Notes under the pieces: generated by a model
What the model was told of the DNA's origin: nothing
Databases searched by the model: none
Seen by the model: the letters and a program-made list of their open reading frames with translations, nothing else
Position numbers and translations under genes: made by a program
DNA from: Clostridium magnum DSM 2767
GTDB taxonomy: Bacteria; Bacillota; Clostridia; Clostridiales; Clostridiaceae
NCBI RefSeq assembly: GCF_001623875.1
Contig: NZ_LWAE01000008.1
Span: 224,724-288,723, forward strand
DNA: 64,000 bases
Direction of reading: 5' to 3'
In this document: one piece after another, positions 53,031 to 61,112 of the stretch
Layout of the letters: every line of letters starts with the position of its first letter
Numbering within the stretch: position 1 is the first letter of the stretch

Positions 53031-55313
53031 ATGAAAAGATTGTTTTTAAAGATAGAGGGAATTGTACAAGGGGTAGGCTTTAGACCTTTTGTTTATAATC
53101 AAGCAGTTTCTCTTAATCTAAAAGGGTGGGTTAACAATAATTCAGAAGGAGTACATATTGATATTGAAGGACAGGAAGAAGAGTTAAATAGCTTTATCTA
53201 TAGTTTAAAACATAAACATCCGACCTTAGCTAGAATAGAAAGCATAATTATAGAAGAAAAGGAATCTGTAAATTATAAGACTTTTCAAATTAAGGAGAGC
53301 AAAAGAAAAGACAAAAAAATCACCCTTATTTCTCCGGATATGGCTACCTGTGAAGAATGTACTGGGGATATTACAGATCCATCAAATAAAAGATATAGAT
53401 ATCCCTTTACCAATTGTACAAACTGTGGCCCTAGATTTTCAATAATAAAATCTATCCCATACGATAGAGAAAAGACAACAATGAAGAAATTTAAGATGTG
53501 TAGAAATTGCAATGAAGAATATACTGATCCAACTGATAGAAGATTTCATGCACAGCCTAATGCCTGCAGTGATTGCGGACCACATATTTGGATTGAAGAT
53601 TGTAAAGGGGTAAAAATAGAAGTTAATGACGTATTAGAGTGGACAAGACAAAAGCTTAAGGAAGGCAAAATTTTTGCAATTAAAGGCCTTGGAGGATTTC
53701 ATTTAGTTTGTAATGCTCTAAATGAGGAAGCAGTAGAACTATTGAGAATCAGAAAAAATAGACCACATAAACCCTTTGCTGTTATGATGAAGGACATAAA
53801 AACTGTTAGAAAATACTGCAGCGTAAATATGGAAGAAGAGGAGATATTGACAGGAGCTAGGAAGCCTATAGTAATACTAAATCAATCTAGCCAATATGAT
53901 TTACCTCAAGCTATAGCTCCAAAGCAGAAAACCTTAGGAGTGATGCTTTCATATACACCTCTCCATTACTTGTTATTTGAAAATGATATAGAAGCTTTAA
54001 TAATGACCAGTGCAAATGTTCATGGACTGCCGCTTGAATATAAAAATGAAAGTGCTGTTGAAAGCCTTAGAAATGTGGCAGATTACTTTTTACAGCATAA
54101 TAGAGACATTTATGTACCAATAGATGATTCAGTAGTAAAAGTAGTAGATGGTGAAGCTCGAATGGTAAGAAGGGCAAGAGGATATGCTCCAGAGCCTATA
54201 AAGAAAGAAAACACAAAGGAAATTTTAGCCTGTGGTTCTAATATGAAGAATACCTTTTGTGTAGCAAGGGAAAATTTCCTGTTTTTAAGCCAGCATAATG
54301 GGGATTTGGAGAATATAGAAACAATAGAACACTATAAAAATAACATAGAGCATTATGAAAAGATATTCTATTTTACACCAAAGTATATAGCTTGTGATAT
54401 GCATCCCGGTTATGTCTCCAGCGAATATGCCTATAATACAAGCTTACCTAGAATTGAGGTTCAGCATCATCATGCCCATATTGTGAGTTGTTTAGCAGAG
54501 AATAATGTAACTAGAAAAGTTATTGGAATCGCTTATGATGGAACAGGTTACGGAACTGACGGAAGGATATGGGGTGGAGAGTTTTTACTTTGTGACAATA
54601 AGGAATTTGAAAGGCTGGGACAATTAGATTATGTAAAAATGCCTGGCGGTGAAAAAGCTGTTAAGGAACCTTGGAGGATGGCTGTTTCTTATATTTACAA
54701 GGTGTTTAAGTCAAATAAATGGAAGGAATGCAGCACAGAAAGACAGCTTAGAAAAATATTAATTAAACTATATGGAAATAGAGCTATTAATATTGTATCT
54801 ATGATTGAGTCAGATATCAACTGCCATAAAACCTCCAGCATGGGGCGATTTTTTGATGCCGCAGCTAGTTTGATGGGACTTAGAGATAGTGTTACCTATG
54901 AAGGTCAAGCTGCAATAGAACTTGAGGCCATTGCTTGTGAAAAAAGTTTAGATTCCTATGATTACGATATAGTTCAGGCAGATGGCTATATTGTGAAGCC
55001 AGAAAAAATTATTATTGGTATCCTAAAAGATAAATTTTTAAAGGAACAGGATAGTGTTATTTCAGATAAGTTTCACAATACTATTGTGAACTTTTCTAAA
55101 GACATATGTAAACTGATTAGAAAAGATACAGGTGTTAACGAAGTGGCATTAAGTGGTGGAGTATTTCAGAATTCCTATTTGCTAAAGAACTTAACTAATG
55201 AATTGAAGAGGGAAGACTTTGTTGTTTATGCAAATAAATTAATACCTACAAATGATGGAGGAGTAGCTTTAGGACAAATCGTTATAGCAAATGAAATCTT
55301 AGATAATAAGTAG
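53031..55313 (+). CDS. hypF: Carbamoyltransferase HypF, [NiFe] hydrogenase maturation
   Basis: 760 residues from ATG 53031 (GGTAGGTGTTGTT upstream). Acylphosphatase domain about 1-90 (GIVQGVGFRPFVY), two zinc fingers about 105-185 (CEEC ... CTNCGP; CRNC ... CSDCGP), YrdC-like domain about 200-380 and Kae1-like C-terminal domain about 400-760 (HHHAHIVSCLAE, ALSGGVFQNSYL). It activates carbamoyl phosphate and passes the group to HypE to make the CN ligands of the hydrogenase iron. First gene of the hyp cluster. Confidence 0.96.
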   Translation: MKRLFLKIEGIVQGVGFRPFVYNQAVSLNLKGWVNNNSEGVHIDIEGQEEELNSFIYSLKHKHPTLARIESIIIEEKESVNYKTFQIKESKRKDKKITLISPDMATCEECTGDITDPSNKRYRYPFTNCTNCGPRFSIIKSIPYDREKTTMKKFKMCRNCNEEYTDPTDRRFHAQPNACSDCGPHIWIEDCKGVKIEVNDVLEWTRQKLKEGKIFAIKGLGGFHLVCNALNEEAVELLRIRKNRPHKPFAVMMKDIKTVRKYCSVNMEEEEILTGARKPIVILNQSSQYDLPQAIAPKQKTLGVMLSYTPLHYLLFENDIEALIMTSANVHGLPLEYKNESAVESLRNVADYFLQHNRDIYVPIDDSVVKVVDGEARMVRRARGYAPEPIKKENTKEILACGSNMKNTFCVARENFLFLSQHNGDLENIETIEHYKNNIEHYEKIFYFTPKYIACDMHPGYVSSEYAYNTSLPRIEVQHHHAHIVSCLAENNVTRKVIGIAYDGTGYGTDGRIWGGEFLLCDNKEFERLGQLDYVKMPGGEKAVKEPWRMAVSYIYKVFKSNKWKECSTERQLRKILIKLYGNRAINIVSMIESDINCHKTSSMGRFFDAAASLMGLRDSVTYEGQAAIELEAIACEKSLDSYDYDIVQADGYIVKPEKIIIGILKDKFLKEQDSVISDKFHNTIVNFSKDICKLIRKDTGVNEVALSGGVFQNSYLLKNLTNELKREDFVVYANKLIPTNDGGVALGQIVIANEILDNK

Positions 55314-55322
55314 TTATATATG

Positions 55323-55641
55323 ATCTATAATTACTGTACTAGCAGCAGCCTTTATTAATTCTGAATTAAATAATAAAGAAAAAAAGTTTCTTTATAAGAA
55401 CATATTTATTTCATCCATATTGTTTCTATTTGGTATGATTTTTGGATATATATTAATATTACCCTATGTTTTAAGTTTTCTTATATTCTATGGACAAGAG
55501 TATATGACACCATTGCTTTCGGGGAGTATATACTTCAGTTTTATAGGAATTTTCTGCTTTTTTATAGGTATTATATTTTTTAAATCAGTGTATAAAGGTG
55601 TATACACTAAATATAGTTTGGAGGGTTTTATATGTGTTTAG
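55323..55641 (+). pseudogene. TatC remnant between hypF and hypC
   Basis: The open frame reads AAAFINSELNNKEKKFLYKN, then FISSILFLFGMIFGYILILP and YVLSFLIFYGQEYMTPLLSG. This matches the middle of TatC (EKKF, FGMxFGYFxxLP, the periplasmic loop and next helix). The N-terminal two helices and all after FFIGIIFF are missing, and no proper start is present. TatC exports folded proteins such as uptake hydrogenases, so a tatC copy in a hyp cluster is sensible; here it has decayed. The fragment ends inside the start of hypC. Confidence 0.7.
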
Positions 55642-55856
55642 CAGTGCCAGGAAAGGTTTTGAGTATAGAAAATAATAAGGGTGTTATAGAAATAGGAAAC
55701 ATGAGAAGAGAAGTATTTATGCACCTTCTTCCAGATGCTAAGGTAGGGGATTATGTACTTGTTCATGCTGGTTGTGCAATGCAGACCATTGATGAAGAAG
55801 AAGCTAAAATAACATTAGAACTGATAAAGGAGTTAGCAGAGGATGAAATTCATTGA
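55632..55856 (+). CDS. hypC: Hydrogenase maturation chaperone HypC
   Basis: 74 residues, normal length. MCLAVPGKVLSIE with the essential Cys2, and the OB-fold core VGDYVLVHAGCAMQTIDEEEA. It holds the Fe(CN)2CO unit with HypD and delivers it to the hydrogenase large subunit. Ribosome site GGAGGGTTTTAT. It overlaps hypD by 14 bp. Confidence 0.96.
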   Translation: MCLAVPGKVLSIENNKGVIEIGNMRREVFMHLLPDAKVGDYVLVHAGCAMQTIDEEEAKITLELIKELAEDEIH

Positions 55857-56964
55857 TGAGTTCAGAAACGAAGCTTATGCAAAAGGTCTTGTAAAGTCCA
55901 TACAGAATATTACTGATAAAAAAATAAATATTATGGAGGTATGTGGTTCTCATACTATGGCTATATTTAGATATGGAATAAGGGACATACTTCCGGATAA
56001 TATAAAGCTTATATCTGGTCCTGGTTGTCCAGTTTGTGTTACTCCTCAAAGTTACATAGATACTGCTTTGGAGCTATCTGGCCTTGAGAATGTAATAATA
56101 ACAACTTTCGGAGATATGATGAGAGTGCCAGGCAGAAAGTCATCTCTAATGAAAAGGAAGGCAGAGGGCGCTGATATTAGAATGGTATATTCTCCCATGG
56201 ATACTATGATCCTTGCACAGAAGAATCCTACAAAAAAAGTAGTATTTCTTTCAGTAGGTTTTGAAACTACAGCTCCAATGACTGCGGTAACAATTTTAGA
56301 GGCTAAAAAACAAAATATGAATAACTTGTTTTTTCTTACAGCTCATAAACTTGTTCCACCAGTTATGGGTGCTCTTATGGAGGATGAGGAGGTCAACATT
56401 GATGGTTTCCTGCTTCCAGGACATGTAAGTGCTGTAATAGGAGAAAAAGCTTACGGATTTTTGAGTTCTGAATATAAAATCCCTGGAGTTGTAACTGGTT
56501 TTGAGCCTTTAGATTTACTTCAAGGGTTTAATACACTTATTAATATGATAAATAATAAGGATTTTACAATAGCCAATGATTATAAGAGAATAGTAAGAGA
56601 TAACGGTAACGAAAAGGCAATAGAATACCTAAATAAGGTCTTTGACATATCAGCTAGTACTTGGCGTGGAATTGGCTCAGTACCAAATAGTGGATATGAG
56701 CTTAAAAAAGAGTATGAAAATTATGACGCTATAAAGCATTTTAATATAGATTATAGAGAATACGATGGCTGTCCAGGATGTAGATGCGGGGACATACTTA
56801 AAGGAAAGATAACTCCATATGAATGTCCTTTATTCAAAAAGGCCTGCACACCAGAAAATCCTGTAGGTTCCTGCATGGTATCCTCGGAAGGTACTTGTGC
56901 AGCTTATTACAGGTATGAAGTGAAACTTGAATCAGATGGAGTTTCAACTCCATCTGATTCTTAG
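55843..56964 (+). CDS. hypD: Hydrogenase maturation protein HypD with repeat-encoded C-terminus
   Basis: 373 residues. Motifs: MEVCGSHTMAI, SGPGCPVCVTP, TTFGDMMRVPG, GFETTAP, and the [4Fe-4S] ligands GCPGCRCGD ... CPLFKKACTPENPVGSCMVSSEGTC. HypD assembles the Fe(CN)2CO group with HypC. The native protein appears to end around AAYYRY; the last 16 residues (EVKLESDGVSTPSDS) and the TAG are encoded by repeat copy R7. The repeat's usual in-frame TAA is lost here through one missing T (GTGAAAC for GTGTAAAC). The catalytic part is intact, so the protein should work. Confidence 0.95.
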   Translation: MKFIDEFRNEAYAKGLVKSIQNITDKKINIMEVCGSHTMAIFRYGIRDILPDNIKLISGPGCPVCVTPQSYIDTALELSGLENVIITTFGDMMRVPGRKSSLMKRKAEGADIRMVYSPMDTMILAQKNPTKKVVFLSVGFETTAPMTAVTILEAKKQNMNNLFFLTAHKLVPPVMGALMEDEEVNIDGFLLPGHVSAVIGEKAYGFLSSEYKIPGVVTGFEPLDLLQGFNTLINMINNKDFTIANDYKRIVRDNGNEKAIEYLNKVFDISASTWRGIGSVPNSGYELKKEYENYDAIKHFNIDYREYDGCPGCRCGDILKGKITPYECPLFKKACTPENPVGSCMVSSEGTCAAYYRYEVKLESDGVSTPSDS

Positions 56965-57045
56965 TTGAACGAATCCAGGGATGTAGCCGCTCTTTACTCC
57001 CACTTTGAAGAAGATGGGAGTATTAGAGCGGGTAGTCATCGGATA
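56916..57045 (+). repeat. Dispersed modular hairpin repeat, copy R7
   Basis: 130 bp, plus orientation, the minimal form. Hairpin 1 is GAATCAGATGGAGTT / AACTCCATCTGATTC; hairpin 2 is CCGCTCTTTACTCCCA / TGGGAGTATTAGAGCGG. It begins inside the 3' end of hypD and separates hypD from hypE by 110 bp in a cluster where these genes are normally adjacent. Confidence 0.94.
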
Positions 57046-57074
57046 ACTCTTAAAGTACACATAGGAGGTAAGAT

Positions 57075-58082
57075 ATGGAAGAAAAAATATTACTAAGTCA
57101 TGGCAGCGGTGGAAAACAAACAAACAGTTTAATAAGTGATTTATTCCTAAAATATTTTAATAATGAAATAATAAATGAATTAAATGATTCAGCTCAACTT
57201 AAATTAGACAGCAGCAAAATTGCCTTAACTACAGATTCCTTTGTAGTTAATCCTATATTTTTCAAAGGTGGGGATATTGGAAAGTTAGCAGTCTGCGGTA
57301 CTGTAAATGATTTAGCTATGAGTGGTGCTAAACCGCGGTACCTGACTAGTGCGTTTATTATAGAAGAAGGCTTTCCAGTAGAAAAGCTGGAGACTATTGT
57401 AAAATCCATGGCTGATGCTGCCAAGGAAGTAGGAGTTCAAATTATAGCAGGTGATACAAAGGTAGTTGAAAAAGGTGGATTGGACGGAATATTTATTAAT
57501 ACTTCTGGAGTAGGTACCATTTACGAAAATGTAAATATTAAAGCAAATAATGCTCAGGTTGGTGATATGGTTATTGTAAATGGAACCTTAGGTGACCATG
57601 GTATGACTATTATGTGCCAAAGAAGTGGAATAGACATAGAGGGAGAGTTGAAAAGCGATTGCGCAGCTTTAAATTCTCTTGTAGACTCTATGCTGGAAGT
57701 GTGCCCTGATATCCATGTGTTAAGAGATGCCACAAGAGGAGGAGTTGCAGCAGTTTTAAATGAAATTGCAGATATAAGCGGAGTGTCTATTGAATTAGAA
57801 GAAAGTTCAATTCCTATAAGTGAAGAAGTAAAAGGGTGCTGTGAGCTTTTAGGCTTAGACCCTCTATATATTGCTAATGAAGGAAAGTTGTGTTGTTTTG
57901 TGCCAGAAAATTATGCCGCTGAAGTATTAGAAGCCATGAGAAAACATCCCTTAGGCTCTAATGCTGCAATTATTGGCAGGGTTGTTGAAAAGGTGTCTCA
58001 GAAGGTTTATTTAAAAACTATTATAGGTGGCAAAAGAATAGTAGATATGCCTTCAGGACAGCAATTGCCTAGAATATGTTAA
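57075..58082 (+). CDS. hypE: Hydrogenase maturation protein HypE
   Basis: 335 residues. ATP-grasp-like PurM fold with SHGSGGKQTN at the N-terminus, LTTDSFVVNP, GDTKVVEKG and the essential C-terminal Cys in LPRIC, the site that is carbamoylated by HypF and dehydrated to thiocyanate. Ribosome site ATAGGAGGTAAGAT. It is the last hyp gene here; hypA and hypB are not in the window and neither are hydrogenase structural genes. Confidence 0.96.
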   Translation: MEEKILLSHGSGGKQTNSLISDLFLKYFNNEIINELNDSAQLKLDSSKIALTTDSFVVNPIFFKGGDIGKLAVCGTVNDLAMSGAKPRYLTSAFIIEEGFPVEKLETIVKSMADAAKEVGVQIIAGDTKVVEKGGLDGIFINTSGVGTIYENVNIKANNAQVGDMVIVNGTLGDHGMTIMCQRSGIDIEGELKSDCAALNSLVDSMLEVCPDIHVLRDATRGGVAAVLNEIADISGVSIELEESSIPISEEVKGCCELLGLDPLYIANEGKLCCFVPENYAAEVLEAMRKHPLGSNAAIIGRVVEKVSQKVYLKTIIGGKRIVDMPSGQQLPRIC

Positions 58083-58101
58083 TATAAAAAGTTATCCATA
58101 C

Positions 58102-58130
58102 TTGACTTAACATTGCAAATAAGCTATACT
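58102..58130 (+). promoter_or_regulatory. Sigma-A promoter of the purH leader
   Basis: TTGACT, 17-bp spacer, TATACT. It directly precedes the ZTP riboswitch. Confidence 0.85.
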
Positions 58131-58154
58131 TTAACAAAAGTAAATAAAAATAAT

Positions 58155-58252
58155 CATGTAACTGGCGGAAATGGAGATTACCATAGGGAGCATGATTTAA
58201 GAATGCTATCGACCGCCTGGGTAAATAATATATTTATCCAGGTGGTTTTTTG
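58155..58252 (+). ncRNA. ZTP (pfl) riboswitch with terminator
   Basis: The aptamer landmarks GTAACTGGCGGA, ACCATAGGGAGCATGA and ACCGCCTGGGTAA are in the order of the pfl/ZTP class. The last segment can pair instead in an intrinsic terminator, ACCGCCTGGGTAAATA / TATTTATCCAGGTGGT, followed by six T. ZTP or ZMP accumulates in folate stress and turns the gene on (class knowledge). It now controls only a purH fragment. Confidence 0.93.
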
Positions 58253-58283
58253 CTTTAAAATTTATTATTTGGAGGTTTTATTT

Positions 58284-58622
58284 ATGGAAAATGCAGAAAT
58301 TATACTTAAGTATGGATGTAACCCACATCAAAAACCAGCAAGGATTTATACTAAAGATAAATCAATACCTTTTAAAATTTTAAATGGTACTCCAGGTTAT
58401 ATTAATTTTATGGATGCTTTCAATTCATGGCAGCTTGTAAAGGAATTAAAACAAGTAACAGGATTACCAGCAGCAGCTTCCTTTAAACATGTGAGCCCAG
58501 CAGGTGCAGCAGTTGGAGTTCCTTTAAGTGACGTATTAAAGAAATCATATTCTGTTGAAGATATAGAATTGACACCTGTAGCAGCGGCTTATGCAAGAGC
58601 AAGGTGTTACAAACAGCTATAG
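58284..58622 (+). pseudogene. purH: 5' fragment of an AICAR transformylase gene (purH-type)
   Basis: 112 codons, of which about 106 are native. ILKYGCNPHQKPARIY, LNGTPGYINFMDAFNSWQLV and AASFKHVSPAGAAVG identify the single-domain AICAR formyltransferase of clostridia (about 390 residues). Native sequence stops in AYARAR, where the family continues GADRMSSFGD; here it becomes CYKQL and a stop. The break lies 20 bp from the end of a large serine recombinase gene, so this is an integration junction near 58600-58606. The rest of the gene must lie beyond the right edge. Ribosome site TGGAGGTTTTATTT is intact. Confidence 0.9.
58598..58608. other. Predicted attachment-site junction (attL or attR) in purH
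   Basis: The change from purH codons (GCAAGAGCAAGG) to foreign sequence (TGTTACAAACAG) falls here. The crossover dinucleotide cannot be fixed without the other junction. Confidence 0.6.
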
Positions 58623-58642
58623 AAAGGAATTGATTACCCTTT

Positions 58643-60217
58643 TTATATTCTAGGAGTTGCGTTTATATTTTCACCATCCCAAATAACTTCTTTAAATATG
58701 TTTTTTACAAGTTTCTTTTGTTCTTCTAATTCTAGCTTATCTATATTATTTGCAGCGTAATTCAAATGATCTTTAAACATTTTTATATTAATCTTATTAA
58801 TGCTATTTTGTTTCTGCTTACTCTTTAAATCAGTTATTTTTTTATTAATTTCTTTTAATTCAAAATCTAATTTTTCTATTTTTGTAACAATGTATTTACT
58901 AGCTACAGAACCTTCAGCTTCAATTAATTTTTCAGTTAATTTTTCTATATCATTTTCATATTTAGAAGCAAGTTTTTCCAAGCTTTTTAATCCTTCCATT
59001 GAATCATCGATATCTAATTCTTTTTTATTTTTCTCAAATAATTCATCGACCAATTCGTTGTCTCTGTTTAGTTTTTTTATATAATCCATAATTATTTTAT
59101 CTGCTTCATACCCATTCGCATTTTTGATATCGCATAAAAGGCAACCAGACGTAGCCTTAGCACTACATTTGTAATAGTGATGACTTCTTTTACCTTTATA
59201 ATAAGATGCGACAACTCTTAAACTACTGCCACAATCACCGCATTTTATAATTCCTGACAGTAAAGCATCCATTGCTTTTCCAGAGTTTGGGGCTTTTAAG
59301 GAGTTTTCTTGAATTAGATTTTGAACATATATCCAAGTGTCAAAATCTATAATGCCTTTATGCTTTCCGATAGTAATTATCCATTCTGTAGTTTCACGTA
59401 ATTTTTTAGTCTGGTCATATTTGTTATAACTCATAATTCCCAAGTGATCTTTGTTGTTTTTAAATTCTTCTATAGCATTACAAATAATCATACGTTTATT
59501 TTTTGCATAATTATAAAAATCCTCATTAGCAATAACATAACAAGGGTTACTTAATATTTTCTTAAGAGAATTTATATTAAAAAAATCGCCCTTTTTACTG
59601 AGTATTTTTTCTTTAATTGTATATCTTTGTAGTTTTCGCAAAGAATTAAGTTCAATATATTTTTTAAATATTGTTACAACTACATTATAATTTTTATCTA
59701 ATTTCAAACAAGCATCTTTTCCTATGCCTGTTTTTACATATCCAAGAGGTTCTTTCCCACCAAGCCATTTCCCGGTTTTAGCAAGTTCCATCATATTATC
59801 TTTAATTCTTTCGGCAATAGTTTCTCTTTCGAGTTGAGCAAACACACTGGATATGTACATCATTGCCCGGCCCATAGGTGAAGATGTGTCAAATTGTTCT
59901 TTAATAGATATAAAATCTATATTTAAATTTTGAAGTTCATCTATGATTTTTGCAAAATCTCCTATGTTACGGGATATTCTATCTAATCTATAGCATATCA
60001 ACACATTAAACAAACTATTTTCAGCATCTTCAAGCATTTGCAAAAATTTTGGTCGGTCCGTATTTTTACCGGAAAATCCTTCATCTTCATAAACAAGAAT
60101 ATCTTCAACATTTTTAAAATTTCTTTTTATATATTCCTTACACATTTCAATTTGATTTTCAATAGATTCGGAGCCTTCAACAAATCTACTTTTTCTGCTG
60201 TATATGGCAATTCTCAT
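58643..60217 (-). CDS. Large serine recombinase (site-specific integrase)
   Basis: 524 residues. Resolvase domain about 1-145 with catalytic Ser10 (YSRKSR) and ICYRLDRISRN; recombinase domain about 160-270 (GKWLGGKEPLGY); zinc-ribbon about 305-345 (CGDCGSSLRV ... CSAKATSGCLLC); long coiled coil about 365-475. This is the plan of phage, ICE and sin/skin-type integrases. Its gene abuts the purH junction, as expected for an integrase next to its attachment site. An Xre regulator gene lies 23 bp upstream. All active-site residues seem intact, so excision may be possible. Confidence 0.93.
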   Translation of the reverse strand: MRIAIYSRKSRFVEGSESIENQIEMCKEYIKRNFKNVEDILVYEDEGFSGKNTDRPKFLQMLEDAENSLFNVLICYRLDRISRNIGDFAKIIDELQNLNIDFISIKEQFDTSSPMGRAMMYISSVFAQLERETIAERIKDNMMELAKTGKWLGGKEPLGYVKTGIGKDACLKLDKNYNVVVTIFKKYIELNSLRKLQRYTIKEKILSKKGDFFNINSLKKILSNPCYVIANEDFYNYAKNKRMIICNAIEEFKNNKDHLGIMSYNKYDQTKKLRETTEWIITIGKHKGIIDFDTWIYVQNLIQENSLKAPNSGKAMDALLSGIIKCGDCGSSLRVVASYYKGKRSHHYYKCSAKATSGCLLCDIKNANGYEADKIIMDYIKKLNRDNELVDELFEKNKKELDIDDSMEGLKSLEKLASKYENDIEKLTEKLIEAEGSVASKYIVTKIEKLDFELKEINKKITDLKSKQKQNSINKINIKMFKDHLNYAANNIDKLELEEQKKLVKNIFKEVIWDGENINATPRI

Positions 60218-60240
60218 CTTTCCATACTCCTTTTGTTTAT

Positions 60241-60633
60241 TTAGTCTTCTTTAAATAATTTTTCCATTTTGTCTAGCTTTTTCAATTTTTCTTCCATTTG
60301 CGCATAGGTTAAACCATTTGGGAATACATGTGTAGTAAGTAATAAGTTATAAAACATTCCATCGGCACCGATATTAGCTAAACCCTTATCAGCCTCAGAA
60401 TCTTCAGTTTCACCTAATAGCCAAGAAACAGATACATTTAAAGCATTTGCTATATCCATAGCTTTTTGAATAGATGGTATAGTCTTGCCTTGTTCTACTT
60501 CACTAAAATAAGATGGTCCAGTAGTTCCACATTTTGCAGCTAATTCTCTCAAAGTCATATCAAGTTGTTGTCTTCTTGACTTCATTCTAATTCCAAAATC
60601 ATTAACATTACTCATTTTTTCAAATCCTTTCAA
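60241..60633 (-). CDS. Xre/Cro-type phage-like repressor
   Basis: 130 residues. Helix-turn-helix about 12-65 (LDMTLRELAAKCGTTGPSYFSEVEQGKTIP), acidic linker, and a short C-terminal helix. It is upstream of and co-oriented with the serine recombinase and probably controls it. A 20-bp palindrome at 60639-60658, just in front of the start, is a likely operator for autoregulation. Confidence 0.88.
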   Translation of the reverse strand: MKGFEKMSNVNDFGIRMKSRRQQLDMTLRELAAKCGTTGPSYFSEVEQGKTIPSIQKAMDIANALNVSVSWLLGETEDSEADKGLANIGADGMFYNLLLTTHVFPNGLTYAQMEEKLKKLDKMEKLFKED

Positions 60634-60638
60634 TATCT

Positions 60639-60658
60639 AGTGTATATCTCTATACACT
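60639..60658. promoter_or_regulatory. Palindromic operator for the Xre repressor
   Basis: AGTGTATATCTCTATACACT: perfect 8-bp arms with a 4-bp centre, immediately upstream of the repressor gene start. Confidence 0.7.
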
Positions 60659-60680
60659 GATTAATTTTACTCACTTTACA

Positions 60681-60711
60681 CATAGACTACATATAATTAA
60701 TGTAGTCTATG
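60681..60711. other. Inverted repeat between Xre gene and tnpC
   Basis: CATAGACTACAT / ATGTAGTCTATG, perfect 12-bp arms with a 7-bp centre. No T run, so probably not a terminator; it may be a second operator or mark an element boundary. Confidence 0.55.
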
Positions 60712-60737
60712 ATTTGTTATCATTGTGGATAAATTAA

Positions 60738-61112
60738 TTATAATTTCTCATATAATTTACCCCTTAAAATTTCTAATTGCTCTTTTAGTTTCTTATTTTC
60801 TTCTTCTAATTCTTTAATCTTTTTATCTTTAGCCATTATGATAATATCTTTAGATTTAGCTGTCTTATCATATTTGGCTCTTTGATTCATTTCCATACTT
60901 ACTTGTTGCTGTCTTAATTCTTCAATTCTATTTTTAACTTCTTCATTATTATAAAGAAAAGTTTTAGATACTCCACTGGCTATCGCCACGCTATTGAAAT
61001 TAATCTTTTCTTCACTAAGAGAAAGTTCTCTAATAGCTTTATCAACCTTTTCTAAAGTAATCTTTGTTTTTTCCTCTGCATATTTCTTTAATCCCTTTGT
61101 ACTTCCAGCCAT
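60738..61112 (-). CDS. tnpC: Tn554-type transposition protein TnpC
   Basis: 124 residues. N-terminal KKYAEEKTKITLEKVDKAIREL, a helix-turn-helix-like VAIASGVSKTFLYNNEEVKNRI and a C-terminal coiled coil (AKDKKIKELEEENKKLKEQLEIL). This is the TnpC layout of Tn554-family transposons, where it assists TnpA and TnpB in orientation and frequency of insertion. It overlaps the tnpB stop (TAATG). Confidence 0.85.
   Translation of the reverse strand: MAGSTKGLKKYAEEKTKITLEKVDKAIRELSLSEEKINFNSVAIASGVSKTFLYNNEEVKNRIEELRQQQVSMEMNQRAKYDKTAKSKDIIIMAKDKKIKELEEENKKLKEQLEILRGKLYEKL

Noticed and set aside
1671..57045. CRISPR array interpretation of the dispersed repeats
   Set aside because: Copies are kilobases apart, too long, and in both orientations, with no spacers or cas genes.
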